From contig CAYWMD010000014.1 of assembly GCA_964458575.1 (NCBI GenBank), positions 43,815-107,814 of the forward strand: a stretch of 64,000 nt of DNA, in the 5' to 3' direction. The notes under the pieces were generated by a model, which worked only from the letters and a program-made list of their open reading frames with translations, had not been told where the DNA came from and made no database searches. The position numbers and the translations under genes were made by a program. The stretch is from CAYWMD01 sp964458575. GTDB taxonomy: Bacteria; Verrucomicrobiota; Verrucomicrobiia; Limisphaerales; JADLHS01. How positions within the stretch are numbered: position 1 is the first letter of the stretch; each line of letters begins with the position of its first letter. Positions 51,901 to 60,277 of the stretch are shown one piece after another.

Positions 51901-52516
51901 CGCGACATTCCAGCACGCGCTCCTCATTGACCATCGCGCGCAAAACTTCGGCCGGAATATCCTCAATCTTACCAACCTCGTGCGACGTGCGGAAGCCGTC
52001 GAAGAAATGCATGAATGGCACCCGCGTTTCCAGCGTAGCCGCATGGGCAATGACCGCCATGTCCGCCGCTTCCTGGACGGAATTGGAACACAACATCGCC
52101 CAACCCGTGGCCCGCGCCGCCATCACGTCGGCATGATCGCCGAAAATGGACAACCCTTGCGCCGCCAACGACCGGGCGGTGACGTGAAACACCGCCGGTG
52201 TCAGTTCGCCGGCGATTTTGTACATGTTGGGAATCATCAGCAGGAGCCCCTGCGATGCCGTGAAAGTCGTGCTCAATGAACCCGTCTGGAGCGCGCCGTG
52301 AATCGTGCCCGCCGCGCCACCTTCGCTTTGCAGTTCAATGACGCTGGGCACCGTGCCCCAAAGATTCTTCAGTCCGCGCGAGGCCCATTCATCCGCCCAC
52401 TCGCCCATCGGCGACGACGGCGTGATGGGATAAATGGCGATGACTTCGCTGAATTGGTAGGCGACGCGGGCGGTGGCTTCATTGGCATCCAGGGTGAGTT
52501 TTCGTTTTGTGCTCAT
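48914..52516 (-). CDS. nifJ: Pyruvate:ferredoxin (flavodoxin) oxidoreductase
   Basis: 1200 residues, single-chain PFOR. TLDANEATARVAYQFSEVIA, IYPITPSSPMGEWADEWASR and VPSVIELQSEGGAAGTIHGA (N-terminal pyrimidine-binding domain), FGLGADGTVGANKDSIKIIG, ferredoxin-type insert with CIQCGKCVLVCPHATIR and CTGCGVCVDVCPARNKS, then the TPP half: FSGACAGCGETPYVRLLSAL (CxGC), VANATGCSSIYGGNLPTTPW, WILGGDGWAYDIGYGGLDHV and LDTEVYSNTGGQCSKSTP. Makes acetyl-CoA, CO2 and reduced ferredoxin or flavodoxin; oxygen-sensitive in most cells. Full family length. Supports anaerobic or microaerobic carbon flow feeding electrons to the cytochrome systems. Confidence 0.97.
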   Translation of the reverse strand: MSTKRKLTLDANEATARVAYQFSEVIAIYPITPSSPMGEWADEWASRGLKNLWGTVPSVIELQSEGGAAGTIHGALQTGSLSTTFTASQGLLLMIPNMYKIAGELTPAVFHVTARSLAAQGLSIFGDHADVMAARATGWAMLCSNSVQEAADMAVIAHAATLETRVPFMHFFDGFRTSHEVGKIEDIPAEVLRAMVNEERVLECRARMMTPDRPVLRGTAQNPDVYFQAREAANKFYLPVAVEVQKAMDKFAGLTGRKYQVYEYHGAPDAERVIVLMGSGCEAVHETVDFLAAKGEKVGVLKVRLFRPFENKLFVEALPKTVKTIAVLDRTKEPGSAGEPLYLDVVQAIYETVTTNGNRFGKMPVIVGGRYGLSSKEFTPAMVKGVFDNLAQAKPRNHFTIGINDDVLGLSLPYDPAFSTEPADVVRAVFFGLGADGTVGANKDSIKIIGEYTPNFAQGYFVYDSKKSGAATISHLRFGPRNIRSTYLISEANFLACHQPSLLERYDMLKFAQPGATFLLNSAYGPEEVFGKLPELMQKQIIGKKLKFYVINAFKVAKETGMGGRINTIMQVCFFALSGVLPRDEAIAHIKSSIKKTYGKKGEEIVAMNIKAVDAALAFMHEVKVPAAVVPGMKARPTVPTQSPAFVQNVLAKMMTGDGDDLPVSALPVDGTYPTATTKWEKRNIALDIPVWDASVCIQCGKCVLVCPHATIRSKVYEPAELAKAPETFKSADARLPEWKSRKFTIQVSAEDCTGCGVCVDVCPARNKSEAKLKAINMRPVEPLRMAEARNWDFFLALPETDRRTVKFDNVRSVQPLRPLFEFSGACAGCGETPYVRLLSALFGDRLLVANATGCSSIYGGNLPTTPWAQDATGRGPTWANSLFEDNAEFGLGFRVSIDKQKEFASELLKQVAPQVGDELVTKILTNPQKDEADIFDQREWVKELKSRLKGVQSPAATQLMALADQLVRKSVWILGGDGWAYDIGYGGLDHVLASGRNVKVLVLDTEVYSNTGGQCSKSTPRGAVAKFASGGKPAAKKDLGLIAMTYGNIYVATVAMGAKDEQTLKAFVEAEAYDGPALIIAYSHCIAHGINMTTGLQNQKAAVQSGQWILYRYNPDRVKEGLNPLQLDSGAPKMKVEQYLGMENRFKMLTKSKPEEAKALFAKAQQDAEARWRMYESLAARDFKLKEAAPKPVPSTVAD

Positions 52517-52782
52517 GGTAAAATCAAAAGATCATTGCGCTTCACTCAAAGGCCGCGTTGTGGCGCTCACACGCATCCACGTCCCGACAGCGACGCCTTT
52601 TCAACAGGTTAAATTCTCCCCGCCCGAACACTTCCCCTCTTTTGGCAAAGAGACACCATACGTTGGCGGGCGCGTGGCAATTCGCGGTGTAGCACCCCGG
52701 GTCGGTCAAATGCCGCCCAACCCGGAAAAATAAACATTTTTGTTCCTTTGTCTCGCACCGCCGCTCCGGTTAAAAAGAATCC

Positions 52783-55700
52783 GTGCAAGCAACATTTCTT
52801 CTCGGCCCCGCCGGCAGCGGCAAGACATTCCGCTGCCTGGCGGAAATCCGCGAGGAATTGCTGCGTTCGCCCGAAGGTCCACCGCTCATTTTGCTCGCCC
52901 CCAAACAGGCCACGTTTCAACTCGAACGGCAGTTGCTGGCCGACCCGGCGTTGACCGGCTATACCCGGTTGCAAATTCTTTCCTTCGAACGGCTGGCGCA
53001 ATTTGTCTTCGAAGAACTCCGGGCTCCACAACCGGAAGCGTTGAGCGAAGAAGGTCGCGTGATGGTTCTGCGGGCGCTGTTGATGCAGCGGCAGGATGAG
53101 TTGAAAATCTTTCGCGCCGCCGCGCGCCTCAACGGCTTCGCCCAACAACTCAGCCTCCTGCTCCGTGAGTTCCAGCGTCATCATCTCTCCCCTTCCCAAC
53201 TGGATAAAGTCGCCGCGCAATCCGGCCTCGCGCCGCACTTGCGCGACAAGCTTCACGATCTGGCCCTGCTGCTTCGGGCATACGCCGACTGGCTCAAATC
53301 CCGTTCACTGCGCGACGCGAATGACTTATTGGGTTCAGCGGCCGATGCACTCCGCACTCCGCACTCCGCACTCCGCATTTCCACGCTCTGGCTCGATGGT
53401 TTCGCCGAGATGACGCCACAGGAACTGGAACTCCTCGCCGCCATTCTGCCATTCTGCGAGCGCGCCACGCTGGCTTTCTGCCTCGAAAGCGAACCCAACT
53501 CTGAACCGTCGTGGCTTTCAACTTGGTCAGTGGTTGCGCAGACTTTTCGCCGTTGCCATGCGAGGTTGGAGGCCATCGAGGGCTGTGAAATCAAGGTAGA
53601 AGCGCTTTCGCGCCGTTCAAACTTTGGCCGTTTTGCCACCAACAAATTCCTGCAAAACCTCGAAGCCAACTGGGCAGCGTTAGGGACGCGGTCCACCGCG
53701 CCCCAGACTTCTGTTTCACGGAAAAACGGGGACGCGGCGGATCGCATCCCCACTCATTCGTTTGAGGCGCTCCGGCTCGTTACGTGTGCCGACCTGGAAG
53801 CAGAAGCTATTCTCGCCGCGCGCGAAATCCTTCAGGCTGTCCGCAATGGCGGCCGTTATCGCGATTGCGCGGTGATCGTGCGCGATCTCGAGCCGTATCA
53901 CGCCACGTTGGGTCGCGTGTTTCGACGCTACGAAATTCCGTTCTTCATGGACCGGCGGGAATCCGTGGCGCATCACCCGCTGGCGGAACTCACGCGCTTC
54001 GCCTTCCGCACCGTGACGTTCGGCTGGCGACACGATGACTGGTTCGGCGCGCTCAAGAGCGGCCTCGCCCCGGCCCGCGAGGCGGAAATTGATGAATTGG
54101 AAAACATCGCTTTGGCCCGCGGTTGGGAGGGCCACGTCTGGCGCGGGCCGCTTGCGAGCCGCACGGACACCGCGAGCGTGGAAGCCTTCGAACACCTTCG
54201 TCAACGTCTCGTGCCGCCGTTTGAAAAGCTGGCCGGCGATCTCGCCACTGCGCCCACCGGCAAACAAGTCGCCGACGCACTGCGGAAACTGTGGACGGCG
54301 TTGAACGTGGAAGCAACGCTGGACAACTGGAGTGATGTCGCCACCTCCCATCACTCGGCCATCGGCAATCTGCAATCCGAAATCCATCACGCCGTTCTCG
54401 ACCAGATGCACGCCTGGCTGGACAACCTGGTGCGTGCCTTTCCGACCGAGCCGCTGCCATTGCGCGAGTGGCTGCCCATTCTCGAAGCCGGGCTGGCCAA
54501 TCTCACCGTCGGCGTGATTCCGCCCACGCTCGATCAGGTTCTCATCGGCGCGGTGGATCGTTCGCGCAACCCGGATTTGAAACTCGCACTCGTGCTCGGC
54601 CTGAACGAGGGAATTTTTCCCGCACCACCCGCGCCCGGCACTTTGCTGACCGACCTTGAGCGCGCGCATCTCAAGCCGCACGGTATTTACCTTGGCCCGA
54701 CGAATTACGAACGGATCGGCCACGAACGTTACCTCGGCTACATCGCCTGCACGCGCGCGAGCCAGCGGCTCGTGCTCACGCGCGCCCTGCGCGATGCCGG
54801 GGGACAAACGCTGAATCCCTCACCGTTCTTCGAGCAGGTCGGGCAACTGACCGGCGTGCCGGAAGAGAATTTCAGCGACGCAATTCCGTGGTGGGAAAGC
54901 GAGCACGCGTGCGAACTCGCCGCGCCGGTGTTGCGCGCGTGCGCGTCGGAATTCCTCTCCCTCGCCCCGCGAGGAACGAGCGGGGCGAGGGTCGGGGTGA
55001 GGGGCATCCACGAAATATCAGCCTCCTCACCCCGGCCCTCTCCTCCCTTGGGGGAGGAGAGGGAGAAGCCATCGGCGCTCCTCGAACTCTGCACGCTGCC
55101 AGTGCTCGCGCCGTTGGTAGCCAAGTGGCGCGAAATCCAATCTGCCGCCGGCGCCCAGAAACTGCTGCCCGCCACAATCGAAAAACTCTTTGGCCGCGAA
55201 CTTTCCTCATCCGTGAGCGGGCTCGAAGATTTCGCCGCCTGCCCGTTCAAGTTTTTTGTCGCGCGCGGCCTGCGCTTGGAAGAGCGCAAGGAATTTCAAT
55301 TCGACGACCGCGACAAGGGGAGTTTCCAGCACGAGGTGCTCCAGCAGTTTCATCGCCGGGTTGCTGCGACCGGACGCCTGTGGCGTCACCTGAACACGCC
55401 CGAGGCGACCATCATCCTGAACGACGTCGCGCGGGATCTGCTGCCGGGCTTCGAGGGCGGAAAATTCCTGGCCGACGGCGCCGCACGATTCACGGGCGAG
55501 GTGCTCATCGAAAAGCTCGAACAGCTTGTCAACGTGCTGATCGAATGGATGGCGCAGTACGAATTCGATCCCATCCGGGTGGAGCTGGGTTTTGGTTTGG
55601 GCGCGGAGGGCGACATGCCGGCTTGGCGATTGGAACTGGCGGATGGCCGCGGGCTGGTGCTGCTTGGGCGCATTGACCGCGTGGATCTTTGCCACCTCGA

Positions 55701-56340
55701 CGAGGAAACCGCGCTGGCCGTGGTGATGGATTACAAATCGCGTCCGCGGAAACTGCATCCGGTGAAACTGCATCACGGACTGGAACTTCAGCTTCTCTCC
55801 TATCTCGGCGTGCTGAAGCATCTGCGTGAAGCGAAGACTCATTTCGGCGTGCAAAAACTCATGCCGGCGGGGGTGTTTTACGTTCCGCTCAATGGCGGCG
55901 GCAACCGGGCAGCCGGGGCGCGCGCCGATGTTCTTAGCGCCGGCAGTGCGGAGCGGCGCGCGGCGTATCAGCACAGCGGGCGTTTCCTCGCGGATGAGCT
56001 CGCGCATTTTGACAAGCGTGGCGAATCCAAGGGCGACCAGTTTCGCTACGCCAAAAACAAGGGTGGGGAGTTCAGCGCCCGCGGCAATGACGCATTGCCC
56101 CTGGCGGAGTTCGAGGCGTTGCGCGAAAAGACTGAAGCCCACCTGCGCGACTACGCCAGTCGTATTTTCAACGGTGAGGCGGTCGTCGCGCCGTTCCGCA
56201 TCGGCAATCAAACCGCGTGTGATTACTGCGAGTTTCGCACGGTGTGCCGGTTTGATCCCTGGACGCAACCGTTCCGCGCATTGCGCCCGCTGCCGCAACG
56301 AGACCGGAGCGGCGCTCGGCGCTCCAATCCGAACCCATGA
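52783..56340 (+). CDS. addB: AddB: helicase-like/nuclease subunit of the AddAB recombination complex
   Basis: 1185 residues from a GTG (VQATFLLGPAGSGKTFRCLA, Walker A). Central inactive helicase domains, then the C-terminal PD-(D/E)XK nuclease: SGLEDFAACPFKFFVARGLR (first Cys of the iron-sulfur staple), FQHEVLQQFHRRV, LAVVMDYKSRPRKLHPVKLH (catalytic Asp-Tyr-Lys) and QTACDYCEFRTVCRFDPW (remaining three Cys). Works with AddA in double-strand break repair. Three kinds of repeat lie in frame at about residues 187-202, 522-537 and 724-762. Its stop overlaps addA by four bases (ATGA). Confidence 0.93.
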   Translation: MQATFLLGPAGSGKTFRCLAEIREELLRSPEGPPLILLAPKQATFQLERQLLADPALTGYTRLQILSFERLAQFVFEELRAPQPEALSEEGRVMVLRALLMQRQDELKIFRAAARLNGFAQQLSLLLREFQRHHLSPSQLDKVAAQSGLAPHLRDKLHDLALLLRAYADWLKSRSLRDANDLLGSAADALRTPHSALRISTLWLDGFAEMTPQELELLAAILPFCERATLAFCLESEPNSEPSWLSTWSVVAQTFRRCHARLEAIEGCEIKVEALSRRSNFGRFATNKFLQNLEANWAALGTRSTAPQTSVSRKNGDAADRIPTHSFEALRLVTCADLEAEAILAAREILQAVRNGGRYRDCAVIVRDLEPYHATLGRVFRRYEIPFFMDRRESVAHHPLAELTRFAFRTVTFGWRHDDWFGALKSGLAPAREAEIDELENIALARGWEGHVWRGPLASRTDTASVEAFEHLRQRLVPPFEKLAGDLATAPTGKQVADALRKLWTALNVEATLDNWSDVATSHHSAIGNLQSEIHHAVLDQMHAWLDNLVRAFPTEPLPLREWLPILEAGLANLTVGVIPPTLDQVLIGAVDRSRNPDLKLALVLGLNEGIFPAPPAPGTLLTDLERAHLKPHGIYLGPTNYERIGHERYLGYIACTRASQRLVLTRALRDAGGQTLNPSPFFEQVGQLTGVPEENFSDAIPWWESEHACELAAPVLRACASEFLSLAPRGTSGARVGVRGIHEISASSPRPSPPLGEEREKPSALLELCTLPVLAPLVAKWREIQSAAGAQKLLPATIEKLFGRELSSSVSGLEDFAACPFKFFVARGLRLEERKEFQFDDRDKGSFQHEVLQQFHRRVAATGRLWRHLNTPEATIILNDVARDLLPGFEGGKFLADGAARFTGEVLIEKLEQLVNVLIEWMAQYEFDPIRVELGFGLGAEGDMPAWRLELADGRGLVLLGRIDRVDLCHLDEETALAVVMDYKSRPRKLHPVKLHHGLELQLLSYLGVLKHLREAKTHFGVQKLMPAGVFYVPLNGGGNRAAGARADVLSAGSAERRAAYQHSGRFLADELAHFDKRGESKGDQFRYAKNKGGEFSARGNDALPLAEFEALREKTEAHLRDYASRIFNGEAVVAPFRIGNQTACDYCEFRTVCRFDPWTQPFRALRPLPQRDRSGARRSNPNP
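53347..53374. repeat. Tandem GCACTCC x4 in addB
   Basis: Four direct copies of the seven-base unit GCACTCC, with a partial fifth. Translated in addB as ADALRTPHSALRIS. It keeps the frame because the flanking sequence makes up the length. It looks like a repeat that was inserted, not part of the AddB fold. Confidence 0.8.
54350..54385. repeat. Possible short interspersed repeat F in addB
   Basis: Read as SHHSAIGNLQSEIHHAV, between helices. Its first 13 bases GGCCATCGGCAAT (54357-54369) recur exactly in hemW (23371-23383), in a different reading frame and inside a small insertion there. There is no strong internal hairpin, so the call depends on that short match and on my memory of similar stretches in related genomes. 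Confidence 0.35.
54959..55063. repeat. Double-hairpin palindromic repeat A in addB
   Basis: Two perfect 12-base hairpins: CCCTCGCCCCGC (54959-54970) with GCGGGGCGAGGG (54980-54991), and CCCTCTCCTCCC (55036-55047) with GGGAGGAGAGGG (55052-55063). Between them GGGGTGAGG (54994-55002) pairs with CCTCACCCC (55025-55033). Read as RGTSGARVGVRGIHEISASS and SPRPSPPLGEEREK. Related in sequence to the repeat in lnt. Confidence 0.88.
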
Positions 56341-59300
56341 GCGAGTTCACGCCGCAACAACAAGCCGCCATCACCGGCACGGGCAATTTGCTCGTCGTGG
56401 CTGGCGCCGGCACGGGTAAGACGCGGACGCTGGTGGGCCGTTGCCTCCGGCTGGTGGCCGAGGAACACGTGTCGCTGGAGAACATCCTGATGGTCACGTT
56501 CACCGAAGCGGCGGCGGCAGAAATGCGCGGGCGGCTGCGCGGAAAGTTGCGGGAGCTGCAATCCGCGCAACCAGATGACGAGCATCTGGCACAGCAACTG
56601 GCGTTGCTCGACACGGCGCGCATCAGCACGTTGCACAGTTTCTGTCTCCAACTTGCGCGTGAACATTTCCACGAACTCGGCCTCGACCCCCAATTCTCAG
56701 TGCTCGACGAGGAGCAGACGCGACCACTGCAACGCGAAGCACTGGATGAATTGCTGGAACACCATTATGTCGGCACGGACGAAGTCTCGCGCAACGTGCG
56801 TGATCTGATCCGCGTTGTCGGGCGCGGTTCGGACCATCGCATCCGGCAACTCGTGACCACACTGCACGCCTACACGCAGGCGTTGCCCGGGCCGGACCGC
56901 TGGCTCGAAGAGCAACTGCGTCGGGGCGCGCAAGCTGAACCGCTCGAATGGCGCGCCGCCTTCCTCGAAGCCGTGGCGGCGTGGCGCGACGATTGGATTG
57001 ACGAGCTTCGTTCCTCGGACAACGAAGTGCCCGCCGTTCAGCAGTGTCTGGACGTGTTGCAAAACCTCTCGGCCTCGGCCACGGCCGCCGAGGCGGCCCG
57101 GGGTTTGCAACAGGTGCTGTTTGCCGATGACGATGAAAACTGGCCTTACGGTTCAAAGGGCAAGGTGCGCGATCCGCTGCGGCGGTTTTTCGAGGAAGCG
57201 GAATTTCTGGGTGCGCTCCTGCCGGATGCCAAGGGCAACGACCCGCTCGCGCAGGACTGGGAATGGTCCCGGCATCTTGTCGCCGCCCTCGTCTCGCTCA
57301 CGCGCGAATTCACGGCGGAGTTCTCGGCCCGCAAACGCGAACTGGGCGGCGTGGATTTCTCCGACCTAGAACAATGCGCCCTGCGATTGTTGCGTGACGG
57401 GGACACGGGCGCGCCGACCGCCACGGCGCGCACGTGGCGCGAGCGCCTGGCGCACATCTTCGTGGACGAATACCAGGACATCAACGAAGCCCAGGAAGCG
57501 ATTTTGGTCGCGCTTGGCCGCGATGGTCCGGAGGCGAACCGCTTCATCGTCGGCGACGTAAAGCAAAGCATCTATCGGTTTCGGCTGGCGAACCCGAAGA
57601 TCTTTCAACGCTACCAAAGCGAGTGGAGTTCACCGGCGGATTTGCGGGTGGCGGTTCCCTCGTTGGACTCCCGGAAGACGGGCCGGCGGAGAAAATCAAA
57701 CGCGGACCTGCTGACACCACTGCTCCCCGGCTTCGGTCTTGAACCAGCAGAAGCGTCACCGGTTCGGACCGGCGTGGCGGGGGGCGGACGGACATTCCGG
57801 CTCAGCGAGAATTTTCGCAGCCGGGGCGCGTTGCTGAATTTCATCAACCCGCTGTTCGCTGGCTTGATGCGGGAGGACATCGGCGGGGTCAACTACGAAC
57901 CGTTGGAATTCGGCGCTCCAGAAAAACGCGCGGCGCTCGCCGCCACCCACGACACCTCACCGCGGGTCGAGTTCCATCTGATCGCACGCGGCGAGACGCC
58001 GACCGAAGCCGACGACCCGGACGAGGATGTCGCCGCGCCCGACCTGCTGGCCGTCGAGCGCGAAGCGCGGCTCGTGGCGCGCAGGTTGCGGGAGCTGAAG
58101 GAGAGCGAGCATCCGATTTGGGACGACAAGCTGGCGGCGTTTCGTCCGGTCGAATGGCGTGACATGGCGGTGTTGATGCGTTCGCCGAAAGGCCGCGCGG
58201 AGGCGTTTGCGATGGAATTCAGCAAGGCCGGCGTCCCGCTGGCGACGGCGCGCGACGGTTTCTTCGCCAGTTTGGAAGTCGCGGATCTGTTGAACCTGCT
58301 GAAGCTGCTGGACAATCCATTACAGGACATCCCGTTGCTGGCGGTGTTGCGTTCGCCGCTGGTTGGGATGTCGTTGGATGAACTGGCGGAAGTGCGCGCG
58401 GCCAGTAATTTAAAACCGTTTTGGACGGCGCTGGGGAAAACATCCAACATCGAAGGCCCGGCATCTGGAACGAAGGCAAAGGTGGAAGTGTTTCTCGCAC
58501 AATTCGCCCGTTGGCGCGAACTGGTCCGTCACACCTCGCTCTCGCAATGTCTGGAGACAGCGTTGAATGAAACGCATTACGAAGCCCTGCTGCTCGCCGG
58601 CGAACGCGGCGGCGAACACGTCGCCAACGTGCGGCGTTTGTTGGATCTCGCGCGGCAATTCGATCCGTATCAGCGCCAGGGGTTGTACCGCTTTCTTCGC
58701 TTCGTGCAGGCGCAGGAAGACGGAGAACTGGATTTGCCGGCCACCGCGCCGCCGACCGGGAACGCGGTCCAGCTTTTGAGCATCCACCGCAGCAAGGGAT
58801 TGGAGTTTCCCGTCGTGGTGCTGGCCGGGCTGGGCACCAGGTTCAACGAACAGGACCTGCACGGTTCGATTTTGCTCCACGAAAAGCTCGGCTTGTGTCC
58901 GAAGATCACGCCGCCGGGGGCCGACCAAAGTTATCCGGGCCTGACCCACTGGCTGGCGCGGCGCGCCGAACGACGCGAGTTGCGCGGCGAGGAATTGCGG
59001 CTCTTCTACGTGGCGCTCACCCGCGCCCGCGACGCGCTCATTCTCGTCGGCACAACCAATTTGAAGACCGACGCGGCGAAGTGGGCCTCCGGGCCGCCAG
59101 CGCCGCTTGCCACCAACCAGATCTCCGACGCACGAAGCCATCTGGACTGGCTGCGGATGTGGCTGCCGCTTGCAACGGCCGACGACGAATGGCGCGATGA
59201 ACGGAGTGGCGCCAACCAGCTTCTCCAGTGGCAAATCCATGACGAGCACGACGATCACTTCGCCGACACTTCGTCAACGAGAGGCGAACGTGTGTACGAA

Positions 59301-60068
59301 ACCAACGAACCGCCCGAGGATGCCGCAACCGCGGTTGCCGCCTTGATAACCAGGCTCGCGCGCCCATACCCGTCCGAATGGGCCACGACGCAGGCCGCCA
59401 AGACATCCGTTTCCGATTTGCGCCGTCGGGCGGCGGACGACACGGACAATGAAGTCCGCCAGCTCTTCCAGGCCAACATCCGCAGGCCCAAGCCCGGCGA
59501 CATCGGCCGGCAGACCAAGCCCGGACTTTCGGCAGCGGAAGTGGGCACGGCGCATCATACCTTCCTGCAATTCGTCGAACTGGCGCGCACCGGCGACACC
59601 GCGGAATTGCAGTCCGAGGCGGACCGGTTACGGCAGGCGGGCGTCCTTGCACCGGAGCAGGTGGCCGCGCTGGACTTCGCTACGATCGCGCAGTTCTGGC
59701 AGTCCGAAGCCGGCAGGCGCATCCGGGCTAAAGCCGGTCATGTGAGGCGCGAGTTGAAGTTCACCGCCCGGTTCGCTCCATCGGAACTGGATGAAGTGAC
59801 GCGGGCCGCCGGGACGCAGCCGTTCGAGGACGAGTTCGTCGTTGTCCAGGGTGTGGCGGACCTGGTCGTGCTGCTGCCCAAGGAAATCTGGCTGCTGGAT
59901 TTCAAGACCGACGCGGTCCGCACCGATGGTGTGGCGGACAGGTCAACGTTCCACGAACCGCAGTTGAAGCTCTATGCTTTGGCATTGAACCGGATTTATC
60001 GAAAGCCCGTGACCCGTTGTTGGCTGCATTTCCTCGCGTGCGGCATGACGGCAAAAATGGAGTTATAG
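56337..60068 (+). CDS. addA: AddA: UvrD-type helicase-nuclease subunit of AddAB
   Basis: 1243 residues. MSEFTPQQQAAITGTGNLLV, Walker A VVAGAGTGKTRTLVGRCLRL, ILMVTFTEAAAAEMRGRLRG (motif Ia), RLAHIFVDEYQDINEAQEAI (Walker B), RFIVGDVKQSIYRFRLANPK, FRLSENFRSRGALLNFINPL, AVQLLSIHRSKGLEFPVVVL (motif V), LRLFYVALTRARDALILVGT (motif VI). The C-terminal nuclease has AEVGTAHHTFLQFVELAR and EIWLLDFKTDAVRT (catalytic Asp...DFKTD). A complete enzyme. About 50 residues between ERYQSEW-like FQRYQSEWSS and RTFRLSENFRS do not fit the family and may be an insertion. Confidence 0.95.
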   Translation: MSEFTPQQQAAITGTGNLLVVAGAGTGKTRTLVGRCLRLVAEEHVSLENILMVTFTEAAAAEMRGRLRGKLRELQSAQPDDEHLAQQLALLDTARISTLHSFCLQLAREHFHELGLDPQFSVLDEEQTRPLQREALDELLEHHYVGTDEVSRNVRDLIRVVGRGSDHRIRQLVTTLHAYTQALPGPDRWLEEQLRRGAQAEPLEWRAAFLEAVAAWRDDWIDELRSSDNEVPAVQQCLDVLQNLSASATAAEAARGLQQVLFADDDENWPYGSKGKVRDPLRRFFEEAEFLGALLPDAKGNDPLAQDWEWSRHLVAALVSLTREFTAEFSARKRELGGVDFSDLEQCALRLLRDGDTGAPTATARTWRERLAHIFVDEYQDINEAQEAILVALGRDGPEANRFIVGDVKQSIYRFRLANPKIFQRYQSEWSSPADLRVAVPSLDSRKTGRRRKSNADLLTPLLPGFGLEPAEASPVRTGVAGGGRTFRLSENFRSRGALLNFINPLFAGLMREDIGGVNYEPLEFGAPEKRAALAATHDTSPRVEFHLIARGETPTEADDPDEDVAAPDLLAVEREARLVARRLRELKESEHPIWDDKLAAFRPVEWRDMAVLMRSPKGRAEAFAMEFSKAGVPLATARDGFFASLEVADLLNLLKLLDNPLQDIPLLAVLRSPLVGMSLDELAEVRAASNLKPFWTALGKTSNIEGPASGTKAKVEVFLAQFARWRELVRHTSLSQCLETALNETHYEALLLAGERGGEHVANVRRLLDLARQFDPYQRQGLYRFLRFVQAQEDGELDLPATAPPTGNAVQLLSIHRSKGLEFPVVVLAGLGTRFNEQDLHGSILLHEKLGLCPKITPPGADQSYPGLTHWLARRAERRELRGEELRLFYVALTRARDALILVGTTNLKTDAAKWASGPPAPLATNQISDARSHLDWLRMWLPLATADDEWRDERSGANQLLQWQIHDEHDDHFADTSSTRGERVYETNEPPEDAATAVAALITRLARPYPSEWATTQAAKTSVSDLRRRAADDTDNEVRQLFQANIRRPKPGDIGRQTKPGLSAAEVGTAHHTFLQFVELARTGDTAELQSEADRLRQAGVLAPEQVAALDFATIAQFWQSEAGRRIRAKAGHVRRELKFTARFAPSELDEVTRAAGTQPFEDEFVVVQGVADLVVLLPKEIWLLDFKTDAVRTDGVADRSTFHEPQLKLYALALNRIYRKPVTRCWLHFLACGMTAKMEL
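57640..57785. repeat. Possible insertion in addA
   Basis: Between the conserved FQRYQSEWSS and GRTFRLSENFRS blocks there are about 50 extra residues rich in Pro, Gly, Arg (for example SLDSRKTGRRRKSNADLLTP). The DNA has only weak self-complementarity, so I cannot show that it is a palindromic repeat; it keeps the frame. Confidence 0.3.
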
Positions 60069-60222
60069 GAAGAATGCCAAAAGGGTCGGCGCACGGCACT
60101 TCAGGCCGCAGCAGGGAGACGTGCCAGCGGACGGAGGAAATCGCCAATGTGCTTCCGCAAACTGCGTGCTGCGGCCCAGCGGGCCGCGCGCCGGTTCAGA
60201 GATATAGCTTGCCGCATAAACC

Positions 60223-60250
60223 GAAAAGGCATCCTTGCGGATGCCTTTTC
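60223..60250. terminator. Bidirectional intrinsic terminator between addA and the pseudopilin gene
   Basis: Perfect 12-base arms GAAAAGGCATCC (60223-60234) and GGATGCCTTTTC (60239-60250) around a four-base loop. T-rich sequence within and after the arm on both strands can end transcription of both convergent genes, addA (stop at 60068) and the minus-strand pseudopilin (stop at 60278). Confidence 0.88.
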
Positions 60251-60277
60251 GTGTTCTTGAGCGGACTTTACTTCAGT

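Noticed and set aside
50750..52279. 509-codon plus-strand frame opposite nifJ
   Set aside because: Arg/His-rich shadow of the PFOR gene.
53347..53374. CRISPR or satellite array
   Set aside because: The repeat unit is seven bases and directly tandem, without spacers, inside addB.
60100..60222. tRNA or other structured RNA in the gap after addA
   Set aside because: It has GC-rich self-pairing (GCCCAGCGGGC) and a GGTTCAGA stretch, but no cloverleaf with anticodon arm can be drawn.
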